NCBI RefSeq assembly: GCF_011045035.1
Contig: NZ_JAALAA010000001.1
Location: forward strand, 372,001-436,000
Direction of reading: 5' to 3'
Source: Nocardioides turkmenicus
GTDB taxonomy: Bacteria > Actinomycetota > Actinomycetes > Propionibacteriales > Nocardioidaceae
Length of the DNA: 64,000 bases
The position numbers and the translations under genes are program-made. Below are positions 45,550-55,426 of this stretch, piece after piece. How positions within the stretch are numbered: position 1 is the stretch's first letter; every line of letters begins with the position of its first letter. A model generated the notes under the pieces. It searched no databases and had not been told where the DNA came from. It was given only the letters and a program-made list of their open reading frames with translations.

Positions 45550-46886
45550 CGGGACCTGAGCATCTCCGCGACCTGGAACGCCATCTCGAGCGACTGGACG
45601 CGGTTGAGACGCGGGTCGACGACGGACTCGTAGCGGTGCACCAGGCCGGCCTCGTCGAGCTCCTCACCGCCGCCGATGATCTCGGTGACGTCGTCGCCGG
45701 TGTTCTCGACGAGGATGCCGCCGGGCACCGTACCCAGCGCGTGGTGGACGTCGAAGAAGCCCTGGACCTCGTCGAGGACGTCCTCGAAGCGGCGGGTCTT
45801 GTAGCCGTTGGAGGTGGAGAAGGTGTTGCCGTGCATCGGGTCGGAGATCCAGGTGACGTTGACGCCCTCGGCGGTGATCTTCTCGACCAGACCGGGCAGC
45901 CCGTCGCGCACCTTGCCCGCGCCGAAGCGCGTGATGAAGGTGAGCCGGCCCTCCTCGTTCTTCGGGTTGAGCTTGGCGGCCAGGGCGAGCGCGTCGTCGG
46001 GGGTCGCGGTGGGGCCGAGCTTGCAGCCGATCGGGTTGTTGAGGTGGCGGAAGTACTCCACGTGGGCACCGTCGAGCTGGCGGGTGCGCTCGCCGATCCA
46101 GACGAAGTGGCCGGAGACGTTGTATGGCGTCTCGGTGCGCGAGTCGATGCGGGTCATCGCGTGCTCGTACTCGAGCAGCAGCGCCTCGTGCGAGGAGTAG
46201 AAGTCGACCCCGTGGAACTCGTCGAGGTCCGCGCCGATGGCCTCCATGAACGCGATCGCGCGCTCGATCTCGGAGCCCATCGCCTCGTACTTCGCGCCGA
46301 CGGGCGAGTTGCGCACGAACTCGGAGTTCCAGGTGTGCACCTGACGCAGGTCGGCGTAGCCACCGGTGGTGAACGCGCGCACCAGGTTCAGCGTGGAGGC
46401 GGAGGCGTGGTAGACGTCCAGCAGCCGCTGCGGGTCGGGGATGCGGGCCTCGGGGGTGAACTCGTAGCCGTTGACCGCGTCGCCGCGGTAGGCCGGCAGG
46501 GTCACGTCGCCACGGGTCTCGGTGTCGGAGGAGCGCGGCTTGGCGTACTGCCCCGCGAGACGTCCGATCTTGACGACCGGGACGGAGGCCGCGTACGTCA
46601 GGACGACCGCCATCTGCAGCAGCACCCGAAGCTTGTTGCGGGTGTTGTCGGCGGTCGCCTCGGCGAACGTCTCGGCGCAGTCGCCGCCCTGCAGGATGAA
46701 CGCCTCGCCGCGGCCGGCGGCGGCGATCGAGCTCTTGAGCTGGTCGCACTCCCCCGCAAAGACGAGCGGCGGCTGGTTCCTCAGCTTCTCGACCGCCGCG
46801 GCCAGCGCGACCGGGTCGGAATAGGTCGGCTGCTGGAGGGCTCCGATGGCGTGCAACTGCTCGAGAGAGGGGAAGGCGTCGTTCAC
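45546..46886 (-). CDS. aroG: Class II (plant-type) DAHP synthase
   Basis: First step of the shikimate pathway: phosphoenolpyruvate and erythrose 4-phosphate to DAHP. The 446-residue product shows FAGECDQLKSSIAAAGRGEAF, LQGGDCAETF, GRLAGQYAKPRSSD, NNPIGCKLGPT, ITRFGAGKVRDGLPGL and DPMHGNTF. It matches Rv2178c of M. tuberculosis, also downstream of pknL. The GTG at 46886 has TACCCT 7 nt upstream, probably leaderless. Confidence 0.95.
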   Translation of the reverse strand: MNDAFPSLEQLHAIGALQQPTYSDPVALAAAVEKLRNQPPLVFAGECDQLKSSIAAAGRGEAFILQGGDCAETFAEATADNTRNKLRVLLQMAVVLTYAASVPVVKIGRLAGQYAKPRSSDTETRGDVTLPAYRGDAVNGYEFTPEARIPDPQRLLDVYHASASTLNLVRAFTTGGYADLRQVHTWNSEFVRNSPVGAKYEAMGSEIERAIAFMEAIGADLDEFHGVDFYSSHEALLLEYEHAMTRIDSRTETPYNVSGHFVWIGERTRQLDGAHVEYFRHLNNPIGCKLGPTATPDDALALAAKLNPKNEEGRLTFITRFGAGKVRDGLPGLVEKITAEGVNVTWISDPMHGNTFSTSNGYKTRRFEDVLDEVQGFFDVHHALGTVPGGILVENTGDDVTEIIGGGEELDEAGLVHRYESVVDPRLNRVQSLEMAFQVAEMLRSR

Positions 46887-46893
46887 GAGGCTC

Positions 46894-46899
46894 AGGGTA
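46894..46899 (-). promoter_or_regulatory. -10 box TACCCT for leaderless aroG
   Basis: TACCCT ends 7 nt before the aroG GTG. TTCGTA lies 18 nt further upstream as a weak -35. Confidence 0.5.
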
Positions 46900-46935
46900 C
46901 GCGGGTCACCCGGTTGTTACGAAGTCATCTCACGG

Positions 46936-46974
46936 CAGGGCCGGCGTACGGAAGGATCCCGTACGCCGGCCCTG
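46936..46974 (-). terminator. Terminator after the APC permease
   Basis: A perfect 16-bp stem (arms 46936-46951 and 46959-46974) with a 7-nt loop, starting 15 nt past the permease stop. It isolates the permease from aroG. Confidence 0.8.
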
Positions 46975-46989
46975 ACCGAGCTCACCCGG

Positions 46990-48453
46990 TTACTTGTCGT
47001 CCTCGGGGTTGACATCCATGTGCTCGATGTCCTGGAAGTGCGGCGGCTCGTCCTCCTTGTTGGCGAACTTGTTGATCAGCCAGGTGATCGCCCACAGGAT
47101 CACGCCGATGACCATCAGGCCGCCGGCGATCTCGTAGACGATGCCGTCGCGGTCGACCCACGGGCCGGCCAGGTAGATGCACAGGATGGCGGCGACGGGC
47201 GGCAGCCACCTCGGCGCCGTGAAGAATGTCTTCTCGGTGTCGGGGCGCCGGTTGCGGAGCACCACGCAGGCGATGTTGACGATCGCGAACACGCACAGCA
47301 GGAGCAGTGCGGTCGTGGAGCCCAGGTTGGAGACGATGTTGCTGTCCGGGTCGCTGGAGACGTACCAGATCAGCGCCAGCGCCAGCAGCGTGGTGAAGAT
47401 GATCGCGATGTAGGGCGTGCGGCGGCCGGGCAGGATCGCACCCAGCTGCTTGGGAAGCACCCGCTGCCTGGCCATGCCGTAGACCAGCCGGCTGGCCATC
47501 AGCATGTTGATCAGCGCCGTGTTTGCCACGGCGAAGACCGCGAGGAACGGGAACACCTTGTCGATCGGGAAGTCGGGAGCGCCCTTGCCGACGACCTCGA
47601 GCAGGGCCCGGCCCTCGGACTCGCGGATCGTCTCGAGCTCACCCGGCGTCAGTACGCTGACGACCGAGACCGCCACCAGGATGTAGAGCAGAGCGGCCGC
47701 ACCCAGGCCCATCAGCATGGTGCGCGGGAAGATCCGCTCGGGATCCTTGGTCTCCTCGACCATGTTGACGGCGTCCTCGAACCCGACCATCGCGAAGAAG
47801 GCGACCGAGGTCGCGGCGGTGACCGCGAAGACGACGCCCATGTTGGAGTAGTCGTCGAAGGAGACCAGCTCCGACATGTCCGCCTTGCCCTGGGCGATCA
47901 CGAAGAAGCCGACGCCGATGACGATGCACAGCGCGACCATCTCGACGACGGTGAGGATGATGTTGAACTTCACGCTCTCGCCCACGCCACGCAGGTTGAT
48001 CAGCGCGAGCAGGACCATGAAGCCCAACGCCAGCAGGGTGACGGCGCCCTCGCTGGGCGCATCCATCCAGCCGTTGATCTCCAGGCCGCCGAAGAAGTTC
48101 TGCGCCAGCGTGTTCGCCGAGGTCGACGCGCTGGTGATGCCCGAGCAGGCGACCGCGAAGGTCACCATGAAGGTGAGGAAGTGGATGCCGAACGCCTTGT
48201 GGGTGTAGAGCGCGGCGCCGGCGGCGCTGGGATACTTGGTCACCAGCTCGAGGTAGGAGAACGCTGTCATCGCTGCCACCACGAAGGCGAGCAGGAACGG
48301 CAGCCACAGGATGCCGCCCACGTAGCCGGCCATGGTCCCGGTCACGGCGTAGACGCCCGCTCCCAGGATGTCGCCGACGATGAAGAGCAGCAGGAGCCAG
48401 GGCCCCATCACTCTCTTCAACTCGGGTGCTTCTTCTTTCGCCAGGGTTGTCAT
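46990..48453 (-). CDS. APC-superfamily amino acid permease
   Basis: A 487-residue transporter with about 12 helices. The first helix has LFIVGDILGAGVYAVTG and the second ends YLELVTKYPSAAGAALYTHKAFG, both typical of APC amino acid/polyamine permeases. FAMVGFEDAVNMVEETKDPERIFPR is the conserved loop. The substrate is not predictable. GGAAGGA lies four nt before the ATG at 48453; a GTG at 48471 is in frame. Divergent from the DUF1028 gene. Confidence 0.9.
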   Translation of the reverse strand: MTTLAKEEAPELKRVMGPWLLLLFIVGDILGAGVYAVTGTMAGYVGGILWLPFLLAFVVAAMTAFSYLELVTKYPSAAGAALYTHKAFGIHFLTFMVTFAVACSGITSASTSANTLAQNFFGGLEINGWMDAPSEGAVTLLALGFMVLLALINLRGVGESVKFNIILTVVEMVALCIVIGVGFFVIAQGKADMSELVSFDDYSNMGVVFAVTAATSVAFFAMVGFEDAVNMVEETKDPERIFPRTMLMGLGAAALLYILVAVSVVSVLTPGELETIRESEGRALLEVVGKGAPDFPIDKVFPFLAVFAVANTALINMLMASRLVYGMARQRVLPKQLGAILPGRRTPYIAIIFTTLLALALIWYVSSDPDSNIVSNLGSTTALLLLCVFAIVNIACVVLRNRRPDTEKTFFTAPRWLPPVAAILCIYLAGPWVDRDGIVYEIAGGLMVIGVILWAITWLINKFANKEDEPPHFQDIEHMDVNPEDDK

Positions 48454-48570
48454 GATGTCCTTCCTGGTCACGTTCGAAACTCAGTTCCGAAATTGGGATG
48501 AAGGGATCCCTCAATCAAAGCCCAACCTCGCTGTCAGGTGTACGACAATTCGTAAACACGCCGTAAGCGG

Positions 48571-48591
48571 ACGAAATTTCGTGGATAGGGT
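48571..48591 (+). promoter_or_regulatory. Palindrome and -10 box of the DUF1028 gene
   Basis: ACGAAATTTCGT (48571-48582) is a perfect 12-bp palindrome. TAGGGT (48586-48591) ends 7 nt before the ATG at 48599. The palindrome lies in the -35/-10 spacer, a usual place for a repressor. Confidence 0.5.
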
Positions 48592-48598
48592 CGCTGTC

Positions 48599-49429
48599 AT
48601 GACCTTCTCCATCGTCGCCAGAGCAGTTGATCCAGGCACCGGGGAGCCCACCTGGGGTGTGGCCGTCGCTTCGAAGTTCCTCGCCGTCGGATCGGCCGTC
48701 CCGGCCGCCGTCGCGGGGGTCGGAGCCATCGCCACCCAGGCCGAGGCCAACGTCGCCTACAAGGGTCTGGCTCTCGCCCACCTCGACGAGGGCGCGACCG
48801 CCGCGGTCGCCCTGGAGAGGCTCTTGGAGGAGGACGAGCGCCGCGACCACCGGCAGGTCGGCATCGTCGACGTCGACGGCAACGCCGTCTCCCACACCGG
48901 ACCGTCCTGCCTCGACTGGGCCGGCGGCCGCACCGGCGACGGCTACGCGATCCAGGGCAACATCCTCACGGGCCCCGAGGTGGTCGAGGCGATGGAGGCC
49001 GCATGGCTCGCCTCCTCCCCCGAGGAGCCGCTGCAGCACCGGCTCCTCGCCGCGCTCGCCGCGGGCGACGAGGCCGGCGGCGACAGCCGTGGCCGACAGA
49101 GCGCCGCTCTCCTGGTCGTGCGCGAGGACGCCGGCTACGGAGGCAACGACGACATCGCGGCGGACCTCCGCGTCGACGACCACCCGGCGCCGATCACCGA
49201 GCTGAAGCGCCTCCTCGACCTCAGCGACCTCTACCTGACCGCCTCGACCGAGGCCGAGAAGGTGCCGGTCACCCCCGAGATCGAGGCCGAGCTGGAGACG
49301 TACGCCGCGGCGCAGGGCGCCTCCGGCTTTCTCGCCTGGGTGGGCACCGAGAACTACGAGATGCGGGTGGCCGAGGACCTGTCGTGGATCGACCGGCGCA
49401 TCCTCGACATCGTCAGGACGCCCCAGTGA
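48599..49429 (+). CDS. DUF1028 family protein (Ntn-hydrolase-like)
   Basis: A 276-residue protein that begins TFSIVARAVDPGTGEPTWGVAVASKFLAVG, the DUF1028 signature, with GPSCLDWAGG and QGNILTGPEVVEAM further in. The family has an Ntn-hydrolase-like fold with no assigned reaction. The ATG at 48599 follows a TAGGGT box by 7 nt. It is the first gene of a plus-strand unit with a glycerol-kinase-like gene (GTGA overlap) and a phosphoesterase. Confidence 0.88.
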   Translation: MTFSIVARAVDPGTGEPTWGVAVASKFLAVGSAVPAAVAGVGAIATQAEANVAYKGLALAHLDEGATAAVALERLLEEDERRDHRQVGIVDVDGNAVSHTGPSCLDWAGGRTGDGYAIQGNILTGPEVVEAMEAAWLASSPEEPLQHRLLAALAAGDEAGGDSRGRQSAALLVVREDAGYGGNDDIAADLRVDDHPAPITELKRLLDLSDLYLTASTEAEKVPVTPEIEAELETYAAAQGASGFLAWVGTENYEMRVAEDLSWIDRRILDIVRTPQ

Positions 49430-50895
49430 CTTCGATCCTCGCCATCGACGCCGGCACCACCGGCGTCACCGCGCTGATCGTCACCGACAAGGGCGAGGTC
49501 GCGGCTCGGGGGTACGAGGAGTTCGACCAGCACTTCCCCAGCCCGGGCTGGGTCGAGCACGTGCCGGAGGGGATCTGGCAGGCCACCCTGGAGGCGTGCC
49601 GTACCGTCCTGGCCGCCCATGACAGGGACGATCTCGTCGGCATCGGGATCACCAACCAGCGCGAGACGGTCGTGCTGTGGGACCGGGAGACGCTGGGGTC
49701 GCCGCGGCGCGCGATCGTGTGGCAGGACCGGCGCACCACGGCGATGTGCTCCGCGATGTCGTCCCACGACGCCCGCGTCCGCGAGCTGACGGGTCTGCGG
49801 CTGGACCCCTACTTCACGGCCACCAAGCTGGCCTGGATCAAGGAGAACGAGCCGCACACGTGGACGCACGTGGAGTCGGGCCGCTACGCCATCGGCACCG
49901 TCGACTCCTATCTCATCGCCCGGATGACCCGGGGTCTGCACCACGTCTCCGACGTCTCCAACGCATCCCGGACGATGCTCTTCGACATCGGCGCCAACGA
50001 CTGGTCCGACGAGCTGTGCGACCTGTTCGGGGTGCCGCGCGACGCGCTGCCGGAGATCGGCCCCAACTGGGGTGAGGGCGTGGTCACCGATCCGCGCTCG
50101 TTCCTCGACCTCTCGCTGCCGATCGCCGGCGTCGCCGGCGACCAGCAGGCCGCGCTGTTCGGACAGGCGGCGTTCGACATCGGCGACTCCAAGTGCACCT
50201 ACGGCACCGGATCGTTCGTGCTGACCAACACCGGATCCAGCCCGCAGCGGTCCGACTCCGGCCTGCTCACCTCCCCCGGCTGGATGTCGCCCTCCGGCGA
50301 GGTCACCTACGTCCTCGAGGGCTCCATCTTCGTCACCGGTGCCGCCGTGCAGTGGCTGCGCGACGGCCTGCAGATCATCGGCTCGGCCGCGGAGACCGAG
50401 GCCCTGGCCCGCACCGTCAGCTCGTCCGAGGGTGTCGTGTTCGTGCCCGCCCTGACCGGTCTCGGTGCGCCCCACTGGGACCCCGACGCCCGCGGCACCA
50501 TCATCGGCATCACCCGCGGCACCACCCGTGCCCACATCGTGCGGGCGACCCTGGAGGCGATCGCCTTCGAGGTACGCGACGTGATGGCCACCATGCCGAC
50601 GCCGGTCGCCTCGCTCAACGTCGACGGCGGCGCGGCCGCCAACAACCTGCTGTGCGAGCTCCAGGCCGACCAGCTCGGCGTCGACGTCTCCCGTCCCCGC
50701 TACGTCGAGACCACCGGCCTGGGCGCGGCGTTCCTCGCCGGCCTCGGAGTCGGCGTGTGGTCGTCCTTCGACGAGATCCGGGAGACCTGGGCGCTGGACC
50801 GCACCTTCTCCCCCGACCCGTCGCGTCGCGGGGCGGCCGATGAGGCGTACGCCTCGTGGACCGAGGCCGTCAAACGCTCCCGACAGTGGGCCTGA
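49426..50895 (+). CDS. glpK: Glycerol kinase-like FGGY sugar kinase
   Basis: A 489-residue FGGY kinase. ILAIDAGTTGVTALIV is the phosphate loop, GIGITNQRETVVLWDRET and VWQDRRT match glycerol kinases, and YGTGSFVLTNTGSSP with LTGLGAPHWDPDARGTIIGITRGT is the signature 2 region. True GlpK is about 500 residues. The context with DUF1028 and a phosphoesterase is unlike a standard glp operon, so the substrate could be a related polyol. The start is GTG at 49426. Confidence 0.87.
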   Translation: MTSILAIDAGTTGVTALIVTDKGEVAARGYEEFDQHFPSPGWVEHVPEGIWQATLEACRTVLAAHDRDDLVGIGITNQRETVVLWDRETLGSPRRAIVWQDRRTTAMCSAMSSHDARVRELTGLRLDPYFTATKLAWIKENEPHTWTHVESGRYAIGTVDSYLIARMTRGLHHVSDVSNASRTMLFDIGANDWSDELCDLFGVPRDALPEIGPNWGEGVVTDPRSFLDLSLPIAGVAGDQQAALFGQAAFDIGDSKCTYGTGSFVLTNTGSSPQRSDSGLLTSPGWMSPSGEVTYVLEGSIFVTGAAVQWLRDGLQIIGSAAETEALARTVSSSEGVVFVPALTGLGAPHWDPDARGTIIGITRGTTRAHIVRATLEAIAFEVRDVMATMPTPVASLNVDGGAAANNLLCELQADQLGVDVSRPRYVETTGLGAAFLAGLGVGVWSSFDEIRETWALDRTFSPDPSRRGAADEAYASWTEAVKRSRQWA

Positions 50896-50898
50896 GTC

Positions 50899-51771
50899 TT
50901 GACCCGGATCCTGCATCTCTCCGACACCCACGTCTCCGCGAGCGGTCCTGACATGGACTGGGTCGACGCCCTGGCCGCGCTCGACGCCATCCTGCGCGAC
51001 GCCCGCCACGTGCCTGGCTTGGACGCGGTCGTGGTCAGCGGGGACGTCGCCGACGACGGGTCGGCCGAGGGTTGCCGCTCGGTCCGGGACCGGGTCGGCG
51101 CGTTCGCGGCCGAGCGCGGCATCCCGCACATCTACTCGACGGGCAACCACGACGCCCGCGGACCGTTCCGCGAGGCGCTCGGCAGCGGACACCTGGAGGC
51201 CGACGGCAGCGACCGCGGTCGGTTGCTGGATCCGGAGTCGGAGCTGTGCGCCGCGGTCAGCTTCCTGGGCGACCTCCGGGTGGTCACGATCGACAGCCTG
51301 GTCCCCGGCCGGACCCACGGCTTCCTGGACGAGCACCAGCTGGCCTGCCTCGCCTCCGAGCTGGCCACCCCGACGCGCGACGGGACGGTGCTCGTCCTTC
51401 ACCATCCGCCGCTCCATCTCGCAACCCTGCCGTGGGTCGCCGACGTCGTCCTCCGCAACATCTCCGCGCTCGGTCGCGTGGTGCGCGGCAGCGACGTCCG
51501 CACGATCCTCACCGGCCACCTCCACTTCCAGGCCAGCGGCTTCCTCGCCGGGATCCCCGTCTGGGTGACCCCCGGCGTCGTCACCCGCATCGACACCACC
51601 GCACCCCCACATCTCGTCCGCGGCGTCCTCGGCGCCGGAGCCTCTGTCGTCGACCTCGCCGACCCGGCCTCCCCCACCTTCCACGCGCTCGCCGCCCGCG
51701 ACCCCCGAGCCGGCGAGCAGGTCTATCTCTACGACCCCACCTCCGGAGAGGACGCGGTCGAGCCGCACTGA
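50899..51771 (+). CDS. Calcineurin-like metallophosphoesterase (CpdA/GlpQ-like)
   Basis: A 290-residue two-metal phosphoesterase with ILHLSDTHVSASG (D-x-H), VVSGDVADDG (GDxxD), YSTGNHDARG (GNHD), LVLHHPPL and ILTGHLHFQASG (GHxH). It resembles cAMP phosphodiesterase CpdA and glycerophosphodiesterase GpdQ. The start is TTG three bases after the kinase stop. It likely releases an alcohol that the upstream kinase phosphorylates, though that is inference. Confidence 0.87.
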   Translation: MTRILHLSDTHVSASGPDMDWVDALAALDAILRDARHVPGLDAVVVSGDVADDGSAEGCRSVRDRVGAFAAERGIPHIYSTGNHDARGPFREALGSGHLEADGSDRGRLLDPESELCAAVSFLGDLRVVTIDSLVPGRTHGFLDEHQLACLASELATPTRDGTVLVLHHPPLHLATLPWVADVVLRNISALGRVVRGSDVRTILTGHLHFQASGFLAGIPVWVTPGVVTRIDTTAPPHLVRGVLGAGASVVDLADPASPTFHALAARDPRAGEQVYLYDPTSGEDAVEPH

Positions 51772-51815
51772 GAAGACCGTTTGTCACGCTCCCGTCGGCA
51801 CAGCACCCTGTGCGC

Positions 51816-52201
51816 ATGCAGATCGTGAACGGACCCGTCGACGAGGCCGTCCTGCGTCCGCTGGACGCCTACGTACGCGGTCACGCCACCGGCGACCCCC
51901 TCCACTTCCGAGACGCGCTCCTCCCCTCCGCCCACATCGAAGGCATCCGCGACGGCGCCTTCGTCTCCTGGCCGCTCGAGGACTACTGCGGCCTGTTCAG
52001 CGGCTCCCCGCTCCCGACGAGAAGGACCGCGTACGCCGCCTCGACTCCGTCGAGGTCCACGGCACCGTCGCCACCGCGACCATGACCCTCATCCACGGCC
52101 CCGACACCTTCACGGACGTGTTCCTGCTCGTGCTCGTCGACGGAGCGTGGAAGATCGCGAACAAGGTCTACCACCGGCACGCTCAGGCAGCGGCCGAGTA
52201 G
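51816..52201 (+). pseudogene. Frameshifted NTF2-like (Lumazine_bd_2) gene
   Basis: The frame starts MQIVNGPVDEAVLRPLDAYV and is good to EDYCGLFSGSPLP near 52015. It then runs out of frame. The +1-shifted frame continues the protein (DEKDRVRRLDSVEVHGT...LLVLVDGAWKIANKVYHRH) to a TAG at 52199-52201. One missing base in a run of C near 52014 explains it. It may be a real mutation or an assembly error. Its last 19 bases overlap the convergent HNH gene. Confidence 0.75.
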
Positions 52202-53478
52202 TCGAGGAGTACGTCGCGCAGGGAGAACTCTGCTCGGGACAAGGGTGGTGGGTCTGGTCGCCAGGTGTCTGGCGATGGGCTCGTGTAGACGTGGCCGGTA
52301 GGTGTGATGGTCATGATGCTGCCGTCGGGTCCTGGTCTGGCCTGCCAGCCGAGCGCCTCTTTCGCCTGGTTGCAGCGTTCGCACAAGCCTTGAAGATTCG
52401 CGGCGTTGGTGGCGCCGCCGTCGGTGTGGCGTTCGACGTGGTCGATGTTGCGGATCGGGGCATCACAGCCGACGGTGCGGCAGATCCCACCGTCACGGGC
52501 GGTGATGAACTCGGCCAGCCCGTCGGGTGCCTTGCGGGAGCGTGACTCCATCGCCACCAACTGCCCGACCGGGTCGGTGAACAACCGGCGGACGAACACC
52601 TCGGCATCGTTGAGGGCGTCACGTGCCCAGGCGGCGGGGACGGGGCCGTAGCCCTCGACCATCGCGGGCTGGTCATTGTCGTTGGCGAGAGCCTCGGCGG
52701 TCATCACGATCTTGACCTCGATCCGCGGCTTCGCCTCAGCGGTGGTGCGGCCGGTGACCCGGTCGACGAGGGTGTCGGCCATGACCTGCCCCCGCGACCG
52801 CTCATCACCAGCGGCGGCAGCGGTCTTGGCGGCCTGGTCCAGGGCCGCGAACACCGCGACCCCGTCCTTGACCGGCAACAGGGCACCGAGCCACGTCATC
52901 GTGTCCGGTGCCGGCCGCACACTGACGCGCCGGTCCTTGGCCGCGTTGGCGGCCCGGTTGACGACCGATTCCTGGTCAAGGGTGATGGCCAGCTTCCTCG
53001 CGGCGTTCTCCAACTGCCGCAGCCCCATCGCCACCGCCCTCGCAGGCTCCCCCTCGGGTCCGGTGGCACAGAGCTCATAGTCGATCACCCGCCGGTCCTC
53101 CAACGACAGGCACGCGGTCTCGCGGGCAAGGATGGTCGCCTGCCACTGCGAGAACAACCCGGCCTTCATCAACCCAAAAGTGTGCGGCATCTCGGTGAGC
53201 AGGATCTTGGCCAGCCCGAGCAGCTTCGCGCCCTTCGCCGGGGAGACCCGCCGCGCCAACGCGACCTGCGAGGCCACGCCTTCACCCAGCTTGCGGGCCG
53301 GAACCCCAGCCCCGGCCTGCCGCATGCGGGCAGCTTCCTCGAGACGTACCGCTGCTTCTGCCTGAACCGCCTCCGCCCGACACTTCACCGCCTCAAGACG
53401 GGCGATCCAGTCGACCAGCTCACCCTCGGACGCACCGGGTGGTGGCCCGTCGAGGAGGCGGTCGATGGTCTCGTACAT
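52183..53478 (-). CDS. DUF222/HNH endonuclease (13E12 repeat family)
   Basis: A 431-residue member of the large actinobacterial family related to the REP13E12 repeat: an N-terminal DUF222 helical domain (about residues 35-300) and a C-terminal HNH nuclease (CRTVGCDAPIRNIDHVERHTDGGATNAANLQGLCERCNQAKEA, CxxxC...H-x-N...CxxC). These genes come in many copies per genome and are linked with mobile DNA. The ATG at 53478 follows a perfect TATAAT by 7 nt. Confidence 0.9.
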   Translation of the reverse strand: MYETIDRLLDGPPPGASEGELVDWIARLEAVKCRAEAVQAEAAVRLEEAARMRQAGAGVPARKLGEGVASQVALARRVSPAKGAKLLGLAKILLTEMPHTFGLMKAGLFSQWQATILARETACLSLEDRRVIDYELCATGPEGEPARAVAMGLRQLENAARKLAITLDQESVVNRAANAAKDRRVSVRPAPDTMTWLGALLPVKDGVAVFAALDQAAKTAAAAGDERSRGQVMADTLVDRVTGRTTAEAKPRIEVKIVMTAEALANDNDQPAMVEGYGPVPAAWARDALNDAEVFVRRLFTDPVGQLVAMESRSRKAPDGLAEFITARDGGICRTVGCDAPIRNIDHVERHTDGGATNAANLQGLCERCNQAKEALGWQARPGPDGSIMTITPTGHVYTSPSPDTWRPDPPPLSRAEFSLRDVLLDYSAAA

Positions 53479-53485
53479 GCGTCTT

Positions 53486-53491
53486 ATTATA
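53486..53491 (-). promoter_or_regulatory. Consensus TATAAT for the leaderless HNH gene
   Basis: A perfect -10 box ends 7 nt before the ATG at 53478. The local DNA is AT-rich for this genome. No good -35 is visible. Confidence 0.55.
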
Positions 53492-53612
53492 TGCGGGACA
53501 GCGACACCAAGCGACCTATTTATGCAGGTCAGTCCCAAGTTAAGCAGTCGGCGAACAAGGCACATGAGTGCTGCGCCACTCTGTCGCCGCCGCCCCGATA
53601 CAGGCGAAATCT

Positions 53613-53703
53613 TTTCTCGATCAGGTGCCGGGTCAAGGACCGCGCAGCGGCCGGCGAAGCCGGCGCCCGAAGGGCGTCCTTGACGCGGCGGCTGATCGAG
53701 AAA
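53613..53703. repeat. 91-bp interrupted inverted repeat
   Basis: Outer arms TTTCTCGATCAG (53613-53624) and its complement (53692-53703) and inner arms GTCAAGGAC (53632-53640) and complement (53676-53684) are perfect. The centre holds smaller GC hairpins. It lies in the 417-base spacer between the HNH and xylanase genes. No ORF is convincing there. Confidence 0.75.
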
Positions 53704-53760
53704 CAATCAAAGCAAGGGTCGGCGGCGAACCCTGAAACGAAAACACAGTCGCCAAACCGA

Positions 53761-53785
53761 GGTGGTCTCGACAAGCTCGACCACC
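53761..53785. repeat. Short dispersed-type palindrome (GGTGGTC...GACCACC)
   Basis: A 25-bp element with 7-base perfect arms and the core TCGACAAGCTC. Similar elements are common between actinobacterial genes. Confidence 0.6.
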
Positions 53786-53800
53786 GAAAAGCGAAACCCT

Positions 53801-53848
53801 GTTGGTCTCGACACGCCTCCGCCTAGCGGCTACGGCGGCTCGACCAAC
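53801..53848. repeat. Short dispersed-type palindrome (GTTGGTC...GACCAAC)
   Basis: A 48-bp element sharing the GGTCTCGAC edge with the one 40 bp before it. Its inside forms a second GC-rich fold (CCGCC/GGCGG). Confidence 0.6.
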
Positions 53849-53895
53849 GAGAGAAGCGGGGCCAAGGTCGACGACCGAGACCCCGCCCCGCAACC

Positions 53896-55275
<1,380 letters not shown>

Positions 55276-55297
55276 TCAGAGCTCGCGCGAACTCGAT

Positions 55298-55331
55298 CGA
55301 AAACGTTATCGACATCGTTTTATAGCGTCAA
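55298..55331 (-). promoter_or_regulatory. Xylanase promoter with LacI-type operator
   Basis: TTGACG (55326-55331) and TAACGT (55303-55308) are 17 nt apart on the minus strand. CGAAAACGTTATCG (55298-55311) is an imperfect palindrome about AACGTT, the core of LacI-family sites, and covers the -10 box. Confidence 0.6.
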
Positions 55332-55426
55332 GAGATCAAGGCCATTTCGCGTGATATCCCTCACACAGGAATCCTGTATTCCCGATCCGCGGTCGCCGAC
55401 GTGGACGGAGATGGCAGGCTCACTCC

